From an archaeon (GTDB lineage Archaea; Thermoproteota; Nitrososphaeria; Nitrososphaerales; CADDZS01): 40,244 nt of DNA. Shown here piece after piece: positions 35,251 through 40,244 of this stretch. The DNA is taken from assembly GCA_902812485.1 (NCBI GenBank), contig CADDZS010000004.1, positions 1 to 40,244 of the forward strand. Direction: 5' to 3'. The translations under genes were made by a program, and so were the position numbers. How positions within the stretch are numbered: the stretch's first letter is position 1; every line of letters begins with the position of its first letter. The notes under the pieces were generated by a model, which did no database searches, had not been told where the DNA came from, and saw only the letters and a list, made by a program, of their open reading frames with translations.

Positions 35251-35960
35251 TCTCAAAACACGGCCAAGTTTACTCAGAGAGCCTCGAGAAAGCTGCGTCT
35301 TCGATCGTCTCCGAACACTTGGTTCGGGGTTTCATCGTGGGTCTTGGGAGTGGATTTGCGGTTTCGAGATTTGCGGCCGTATTGGGGGCTGCCATTAAGC
35401 GCAAAGAGCTTGAAGTGAACGTAGTTCCTTCATCGATGCAAGCTTGGAGGCTTGCAAGAGAAAATGGCATCCCCCTATATTCTGATTCTTCTCACTGCCC
35501 GCCAAGCTTGGATGTGTGTGTGGACGGTGCTGATGAAATATCTATTGCCGACAGATCTATGATAAAAGGAGGCGGTGGGGCGCTTCTAAGAGAGAAGATA
35601 CTCCTCTCAAATTCGAAACTTTCATTGATTTTGGCTGATGAATCAAAATTCGTTACGATGCTCAGCCGACCTGTACCGCTAGAAGTAATCCAGTTCGCCT
35701 GTCTTTCTGTGGAGAAAGTCGTGACCGAAAGATTTGGAGCAAAGCCAGTCCTTAGGTCTTTAGAAAAGGGGTATCCATACTTCACTGAATCTGGCAACGT
35801 CATACTCGATTGTGATCTCCCGCAAGATGTGATCGGTAAGGCTACAAGCTTGGAAAGAGAGCTGAAGCAGATCCCGGGAGTCGTAGAGACCGGTATCTTC
35901 ACATGCAAGGTCGACAAGTTCTACAGAGCAAGAAGGGATGGTCAGTTCGATGTGCTTTGA
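35247..35960 (+). CDS. rpiA: Ribose-5-phosphate isomerase A
   Basis: 237-residue enzyme interconverting ribose 5-phosphate and ribulose 5-phosphate, supplying nucleotide precursors. Seen: GLGSGFAVSRF (phosphate loop), DGADEI (catalytic Asp), KGGGGALLREK (Lys/Glu active site) and a C-terminal GVVETGIF strand. TTG start inside the stop codon of the coiled-coil gene (overlap TTGA), so an operon of at least two genes. Its 3' end overlaps the convergent orphan gene by 19 bases. Confidence 0.96.
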   Translation: MISKHGQVYSESLEKAASSIVSEHLVRGFIVGLGSGFAVSRFAAVLGAAIKRKELEVNVVPSSMQAWRLARENGIPLYSDSSHCPPSLDVCVDGADEISIADRSMIKGGGGALLREKILLSNSKLSLILADESKFVTMLSRPVPLEVIQFACLSVEKVVTERFGAKPVLRSLEKGYPYFTESGNVILDCDLPQDVIGKATSLERELKQIPGVVETGIFTCKVDKFYRARRDGQFDVL

Positions 35961-36364
35961 GCAAAACTGATCCTATGCTTGCGGTTGTAAGAATGCAATA
36001 GCGCGTTTGTTATTTCTCCTGCGATTTTCAGCATGAGTGGTCTGTCGGTCATTAGGTTTCGAAGAGACCTTCCTCCCAATTGACTTCCTGCCTCTTCTTC
36101 ACCGACTTTTGCGACAAGCTTGATTAGATTCGTATTTTTTATCGAGTCTATCGCATTTCTCCATCCATATGCTTCTCTTGCTGTTGCAATGTGAGAAGTA
36201 CTCTTCCAAGAAGAAAGGTTCTGAGGGGAAGTAAAATTTGTTTCTTCGTTTAGGAGGCAAACGAGCCTATCCACTGCACTCCACATTTCACGTGATCTTT
36301 CGTTTGAAAGAGGAATGTGACGCTCCGAGTCACAGAAGATTGCAAAGAGATCAGCTTCACTCAA
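35942..36364 (-). CDS. Hypothetical protein
   Basis: 140-residue protein, not recognised. Predominantly helical, hydrophilic, with segments SREMWSAVDRLVCLLNEE, AREAYGWRNAIDSIKN and RSLRNLMTDRPLMLKIAGEITNALL. TTG start. It converges on rpiA with a 19-base overlap at the stop codons. Composition is protein-like and no better frame competes over its length, but its status is not certain. Confidence 0.6.
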   Translation of the reverse strand: MSEADLFAIFCDSERHIPLSNERSREMWSAVDRLVCLLNEETNFTSPQNLSSWKSTSHIATAREAYGWRNAIDSIKNTNLIKLVAKVGEEEAGSQLGGRSLRNLMTDRPLMLKIAGEITNALLHSYNRKHRISFAQSTSN

Positions 36365-36533
36365 TTCTTACGAATGACACCGATTGCTCGAGAGTATTTC
36401 TCCTTTCAGATCAGCTTTCTATTTTTTTTGCATTACTCTAGCTCTTTTTCTCAATGTATCTTTTACGTGTCTCATCGAAAGAGAGGGGGAGAAAGAAGGC
36501 TAGGATAAATTTTCATCGACGATAATCTTTCCG

Positions 36534-36932
36534 TCAGCTTGGAGAGCCGTTTCTCGATCTGATGAATCTTAGGATGATGGGAAGTGTGAATATAAGAAGC
36601 AAGGCCTCAGGATAGTTATAGACGATTGCTATGCCTATTCCAACGAGTGTAACTCCGACAACAACCAAGGCAATCACTTTTTCTCTTCTACCAATGCGGA
36701 AGAATCTGGCTTGGTTTCCAGGCCTTTCTCCATCGAAAGTTGGCCCGTCAGGAAAAACTGGTCGTGGTCCATGCTTCTCCTTCTCACTCTTCCTTCTCCA
36801 GTATCTGTAGTAGTCTTCGTTTTCATATCTCGGCCTTGAAATTCTGCGATCGAGCAGATAGAAGCCCCAAACTACGAGAAAGATTGCTCCCCCAAAGATT
36901 AGCAAAATGATTGGCGTGATGAGACCGATCAA
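36534..36932 (-). CDS. Small membrane protein, function unknown
   Basis: 132 residues with three hydrophobic segments: about 3-25 (ITPIILLIFGGAIFLVVWGF), 86-104 (VIALVVVGVTLVGIGIAIV) and 108-123 (PEALLLIFTLPIILRF). Between the first and second lies a charged loop rich in R, K, E and P (YYRYWRRKSEKEKHGPRP). TTG start. No family recognised; the protein is isolated between an orphan and a 780-base gap. Confidence 0.7.
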   Translation of the reverse strand: MIGLITPIILLIFGGAIFLVVWGFYLLDRRISRPRYENEDYYRYWRRKSEKEKHGPRPVFPDGPTFDGERPGNQARFFRIGRREKVIALVVVGVTLVGIGIAIVYNYPEALLLIFTLPIILRFIRSRNGSPS

Positions 36933-37712
36933 GATTTGATCACAGACCTGTAGGTTTTAGAGAGCATGTATCTCTTCAGGAATGCCCATCAATCGTCAGC
37001 AATGTCATTAATGACCGATTTCCATGGATAAGGGTTTTGCCAGATCCCATTCAAACTTTGAGAAAGATCTCTTGAAAAGCTTCAGGAACAATCCTGGCGG
37101 CTAGCGACTCAGTGAAGCACTTCTCTCAATCGAGCTGCTACACGTTCGCCTTGGGAAGTCGGGCATTGAAGGATGAAGTAAACGAAGAGATGTTTTTTGG
37201 CAGCTGCTATGTCGCCGAGCGCGGGCCACTCCTTTGGAAGCTAAAGAGGCGGTAAAAACGATTCCCCTTTTGATCTTCGCTAAAGCTCTTGCTCAAAGAC
37301 AGGCTGTCAAGAGGAAGGACGTACCAAGTTTCCTATTTTCAAATCAAAGGAGAAGCTACGTACTAGAAGGCTGAAATTAACTTTTCCAACAATTAAAGTT
37401 GGCGAACAGACATTGTGGCTCCTATGAAGTCTTTCGTTGGTAATATTCGGAAACGAACACGAACACGACTAAAATACAAAAAAGCCAAAAATAAGAAGCA
37501 GAGTAGAGCAGATCGATATGTCTCAGAAAAAAAATCATTACGAGAATGATGTGGAAAAATTGAGTTAAAGAAGTTGTAAAGTGTTGAATGATCTCCAAAA
37601 ATGCGGCAACTAGGAAGCTGGTAAGGTGGAATATTCGCCGCTGAAACAGTTCGCTATCTCATAGGGCTCTCTGAATCCCTTCCTATTCTTAATTCAATCA
37701 TCATTGAATAAA
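36933..37712. other. 780-base gap, no convincing gene
   Basis: Between the small membrane protein and the DUF2182 gene, both on the minus strand. It contains no frame with a start codon of reasonable length. The minus strand at 37109-37240 is open for 44 codons with a protein-like reading (EWPALGDIAAAKKHLFVYF) but no start codon at its head, so it may be a gene remnant. A-rich tracts occur at about 37440-37560. Confidence 0.4.
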
Positions 37713-38546
37713 TCAGAGCATCATCAATAGCTTTGGAAAGATCAACACTCCGATCCCTAACGCGATGAAGCAAGATCCAAGCAAACCATTGAACAAGGGT
37801 GTGCCTTTCACCAAAATCTTTTCAAGCGCAATGGTCGCAGCCAGCGCGGCCATGACAGGGATGCTCATTGCTCCGACGGCGAGCATTACCAACATGAAAG
37901 CCCAGCAACAGCCAACGCAGTACATCCCATGTCTTAGACCCATTTTCATCGCACCAAGGGGACCGCTGGTGTAGTGCAGAGCAAAGAAGCCTATCGGTGA
38001 GACGCATTTTGAAAGGCAAGCCCTCTTAAGCGGTGTGAACTGGTAAACTCCTGCAAACGCAAGCAATGCGCTGGATGCTAGAATTGAAAATCGAGCAAAA
38101 CTTGGAAAGTTTCCAAAGGCTCCGACGAGTATTGATATCGCCAAAAAGAGCAGTATACCAAGTAGCGAATATACAATGAGATAACCACCCAAAAAGAGCG
38201 GTGTTCCGGTAGCTCTTGAAATACGCCCTGATGATTCTTGTTTAATCACGATCCTGTTGTAAAAGAGAACTATGGGGATCATAGCTGGGAACATCATAGC
38301 TATCATCCCAATAATCCAAACTGTTTCGAAGATCGTGATCGAAGTAAGGGAGGGAGAAGAAACTACAGAAACAACCCCAGAAAGCATGCCTGCGGACTCG
38401 GGTGGCGTCATCATCATGGTCAGAGGCATCAGGTAATATGTGGCGATCCATGCGACTATTGCCGAGCATACGAGTGAAAGCGAGATTATTAGGGCGAGTC
38501 TGTCTCGAACAAATATTGGACTTCCGGATTCCCTAGAAGATGTCAA
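37713..38546 (-). CDS. DUF2182 integral membrane protein
   Basis: 277-residue polytopic membrane protein with about seven hydrophobic segments. The family (DUF2182, putative metal-binding membrane protein) is recognised from GLRHGMYCVGCCWAFMLVMLAVGAMSIP (about 199-226), where the histidine and paired cysteines may bind a metal, and from MMFPAMIPIVLFY. TTG start. It follows the DUF1326 gene by 33 bases on the same strand, a pairing seen in several bacteria and soil archaea. Function unknown; a role in metal handling is inferred only from the conserved residues. Confidence 0.85.
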   Translation of the reverse strand: MTSSRESGSPIFVRDRLALIISLSLVCSAIVAWIATYYLMPLTMMMTPPESAGMLSGVVSVVSSPSLTSITIFETVWIIGMIAMMFPAMIPIVLFYNRIVIKQESSGRISRATGTPLFLGGYLIVYSLLGILLFLAISILVGAFGNFPSFARFSILASSALLAFAGVYQFTPLKRACLSKCVSPIGFFALHYTSGPLGAMKMGLRHGMYCVGCCWAFMLVMLAVGAMSIPVMAALAATIALEKILVKGTPLFNGLLGSCFIALGIGVLIFPKLLMML

Positions 38547-38579
38547 TTGTTTTTCACACGTTTTACCTGCCCAGTTGAG

Positions 38580-39194
38580 CTAGTTACCACCATGCTCGAC
38601 TGTAGCATAAAATGCTGTTTTGCCTGGCCATGCATATTTTAGCCCATCTGCAAAGACTGAGAAGACCTTGGTGGCAGTAACGTTCTCCTCACGCGTAAGA
38701 AGCCCGTCGGGAAGCAGTATCTTTGCTCGTACTTCCTTGCCTGTGACAGGATTCCTCATAGGTTGCAAGGCAACTCTAACTTGCTCTCCAACCACAACCT
38801 CTGATTCTGATGCATTTGATTTCCATTCGATCGGCACAAAGGATGTTTCGAGCCACTTGTCGATTGTAGGAGCAAAAATAGGCCATGGTTTCCCTCCGAG
38901 TTTACCTTTCAACATCCTTTCCATCAAGTCTCTTAATTTGGTTGAGGCCTTTTCATCGATGAATAATTTCGCAGTTCCACTCCCAAAATGCAGAGCTTTA
39001 GGCCAGCTTGCCATGTATGCAAATGATAATCCATCAAGCGAAAATCCGCCAAGATTTCCTTTCTTAACGTTCAAGAGCCAGCCCCCTTGGCAGAATCCCA
39101 GTGTTGGAGGCTGATTGAATGTGCAGGGACATCCCCAATCACAGCTGCAAGGAGTAATTATCTCGGCTTTGTAGCTCCACTTGGTTTGAGGCAT
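38580..39194 (-). CDS. DUF1326 domain protein
   Basis: 204-residue soluble protein of the DUF1326 family. The hallmark is the N-terminal cysteine cluster CSCDWGCPC (residues 16-24), likely binding a metal or forming a redox centre; then QGGWLLNVKKGNLGGFSLDGLSFAYM and the C-terminal GLKYAWPGKTAFYATVEHGG. ATG start. First gene of a two-gene unit with DUF2182. No signal peptide is visible. Precise function is unknown. Confidence 0.88.
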   Translation of the reverse strand: MPQTKWSYKAEIITPCSCDWGCPCTFNQPPTLGFCQGGWLLNVKKGNLGGFSLDGLSFAYMASWPKALHFGSGTAKLFIDEKASTKLRDLMERMLKGKLGGKPWPIFAPTIDKWLETSFVPIEWKSNASESEVVVGEQVRVALQPMRNPVTGKEVRAKILLPDGLLTREENVTATKVFSVFADGLKYAWPGKTAFYATVEHGGN

Positions 39195-39415
39195 GAAGAA
39201 AATTCAGGTCTTGAACATCGCGGGGAAACCGATACGAAAAGGTTTCGTTCAAAGAACGAGGAAGAGGACTGAATTCGTTGCTCGACCCCTGCGAGAAGCA
39301 GCTAGACTATAGATGGCAAGGCAAGTTCATGAAGCATTTTTCTCCTCATCTTGGTTACATAGTTGAGATCTTCTTCGTTTCAAGACTGCCTTTGTAACAA
39401 CTGGTGGGAAAAACA

Positions 39416-39465
39416 TTATATGACATACGTTATAATATTGAGCCAAGTCCACAAATGTCATATAA
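39416..39465 (+). promoter_or_regulatory. Promoter with perfect 11-bp inverted repeat reaching the start codon
   Basis: TTATATGACAT (39416-39426) is repeated inverted as ATGTCATATAA (39455-39465). Between the arms lies a TATA-like TTATAATAT (39430-39438). The second arm begins exactly at the ATG of the downstream gene. Arm centres are 39 bases apart, near four helical turns, so a dimeric regulator could bind both on one DNA face. Confidence 0.5.
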
Positions 39466-39793
39466 AGCTCCAGATTTGCCAGCCGAGAAAGTAACTCCAG
39501 AGCTAGTGAGGGACGAGCTCCTATCCTGCTTTGAAAGTGCCAACCGAGAATTTGCAAAGATCCTGAATCAACCCACGAGTGACGAAGCGCTCCGAGAACA
39601 AGTCAAGCAATTCGTTACCAGTGTCTTTGGAAAATGTGGCGTGAGCTTCGACAGTCCTTCCAAGGAAGGAATCATCCTTGCAATAAACGAGTGCAAGAGA
39701 AACGCTGAAGCAATGATGGGGCCAAAAGGATCAGAGATAATCAGACATCACTATCAAGAAATGATGAAACTTGTTGAAAAGCTTCCAGATTAG
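39455..39793 (+). CDS. Hypothetical small helical protein
   Basis: 112 residues, no recognised domain though it resembles conserved small archaeal proteins of unknown function. Mostly helical and charged: TPELVRDELLSCFESANREFAKIL, an EAL-type REQVKQFVTSVF segment, and a C-terminal HHYQEMMKLVEKL. Two cysteines in the first half and near KCGV. I chose the ATG at 39455 (MSYKAPDL) since the TATA-like site is 17-25 bases before it and gives an almost leaderless mRNA; an in-frame upstream TTG/ATG-type start at 39404 would place the TATA inside the gene. Plus strand; its stop faces the thermosome 3' end. Confidence 0.75.
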   Translation: MSYKAPDLPAEKVTPELVRDELLSCFESANREFAKILNQPTSDEALREQVKQFVTSVFGKCGVSFDSPSKEGIILAINECKRNAEAMMGPKGSEIIRHHYQEMMKLVEKLPD

Positions 39794-39902
39794 GTTTTGA
39801 ATTGCGCCTCTGAATTTTCGCCCTTCGAGGAGAAAAATCATTGCGACGAGTTGAAACAAAAGGGCGAAGCGTAATGTCCTTACGAAGGCTCTAGACCCGA
39901 GT

Positions 39903-39915
39903 CTCACTTGGTGAG
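39903..39915. terminator. Possible hairpin between convergent genes
   Basis: CTCAC (39903-39907) pairs perfectly with GTGAG (39911-39915) around TTG, in the gap between the orphan and thermosome stops. No T-run follows directly, so terminator status is weak. Confidence 0.25.
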
Positions 39916-40024
39916 CCCAGGAAAAGAAGAGGAAGAAAAGGATGAGGGAGAGAAAAAGAGAACTCCTCCCCCCTATTCGCGCTGTTGTCCTACTTTTTTC
40001 ATTCTTCGCGATTGAATTTGTCTT

Positions 40025-40244
40025 CTAGTCTTCACCAGCTCCAGTACTTGTCTCTCCTGCCCCTGCGCCTCCTCCTCCCTTGCCGGGTGGAGTTGATGGC
40101 TCTTTCATCTTTCCTGCTGCGATCACATCATCTATTCTCAGTATCATAGAAGCAGCTTCAGTAGCAGACTTGATTATCTGCTCCTTGACAGCAGAAGGCT
40201 CGTATACTTCTTCAGCTTCCAGATCCCCAACCTTGCCTGCAAGA
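40025..40244 (-). CDS. Thermosome (group II chaperonin) subunit, C-terminal part
   Basis: Partial gene: the 5' part lies outside the window. The visible 72 residues read LAGKVGDLEAEEVYEPSAV onward, with VKEQIIKSATEAASMILRIDDVI, the conserved end of the equatorial domain that contributes the DDVI element of the ATPase site, followed by a glycine-rich tail ending in GAGED. The tail has GGGGAGAG rather than GGM repeats. Thermosomes fold proteins in the cytosol with ATP. Confidence 0.93.
   Translation of the reverse strand, partial: LAGKVGDLEAEEVYEPSAVKEQIIKSATEAASMILRIDDVIAAGKMKEPSTPPGKGGGGAGAGETSTGAGED

Noticed and set aside
37000-37300. SRP RNA or other known structured RNA
   Set aside because: I looked for the conserved GGAAGG/GCAGC-type helix 8 loop elements and did not find them.
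1-40244. CRISPR arrays, insertion sequences, prophage or integrase genes
   Set aside because: No regularly spaced direct repeats, terminal inverted repeats with a transposase, or phage proteins were seen on either strand.

Overview
The window reads as a chromosomal segment of a TACK archaeon, most likely of the Thaumarchaeota/Nitrososphaeria type. The reasons are an ESCRT-III/Vps4 (Cdv) division cluster together with a SepF gene, archaeal/eukaryotic-type ribosomal proteins eL37 and eL40, an LSm protein, two proteasome beta subunits, the archaeal cleavage factor aCPSF1, glycerol-1-phosphate dehydrogenase (archaeal ether lipids), a thermosome subunit and an intron-containing tRNA. Genes are mostly single or in pairs with sizeable gaps, TTG starts are frequent, and several promoters sit so close to the start codon that the mRNAs are probably leaderless. 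The lineage call is inference; no rRNA is present.

Layout. 1-5050: a stand-alone RAM-domain regulator, a candidate small RNA, a dolichol-phosphate-mannose-synthase-like GT2, a luciferase-like (F420-type) oxidoreductase, an Lrp regulator divergent from an unusual tRNA, and an Obg/YchF-like GTPase. 5051-12422: a beta-CASP metallo-beta-lactamase nuclease, an Lhr-type helicase and IleRS. 12423-13940: 1.5 kb with no convincing gene but with hairpins and a promoter-like site. 13941-17593: two different ESCRT-III proteins and the CdvC ATPase. 17617-25089, mostly minus strand: AspRS, a Zn-ribbon/KH protein, SucCD, eL40 and a tRNA-Val with intron (both plus), IscA, a catalytically dead proteasome beta subunit and RtcA. 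25313-32281: NMN adenylyltransferase, class V aminotransferase, FKBP isomerase with a long charged tail, G1P dehydrogenase, the catalytic proteasome beta subunit and aCPSF1. 32429-36932: SepF, a PUA protein, LSm, eL37, a membrane-anchored coiled-coil protein, RpiA and two orphans. 37713-40244: a DUF2182/DUF1326 membrane pair, a small orphan with a striking inverted repeat over its promoter, and the 3' end of a thermosome gene.

Together these are housekeeping functions: cell division (CdvB paralogues, CdvC, SepF), RNA processing and decay (beta-CASP nucleases, RtcA, LSm, PUA, KH), translation, protein quality control (proteasome, FKBP, thermosome) and central metabolism. No mobile element, CRISPR array or prophage was seen. 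The points most worth a second look are the T1A/D17E proteasome subunit, the Cdv cluster with its structured upstream region and the reading frame that stays open past the first cdvB stop, the inverted repeat over the orphan promoter at 39416-39465, and two candidate small RNAs.
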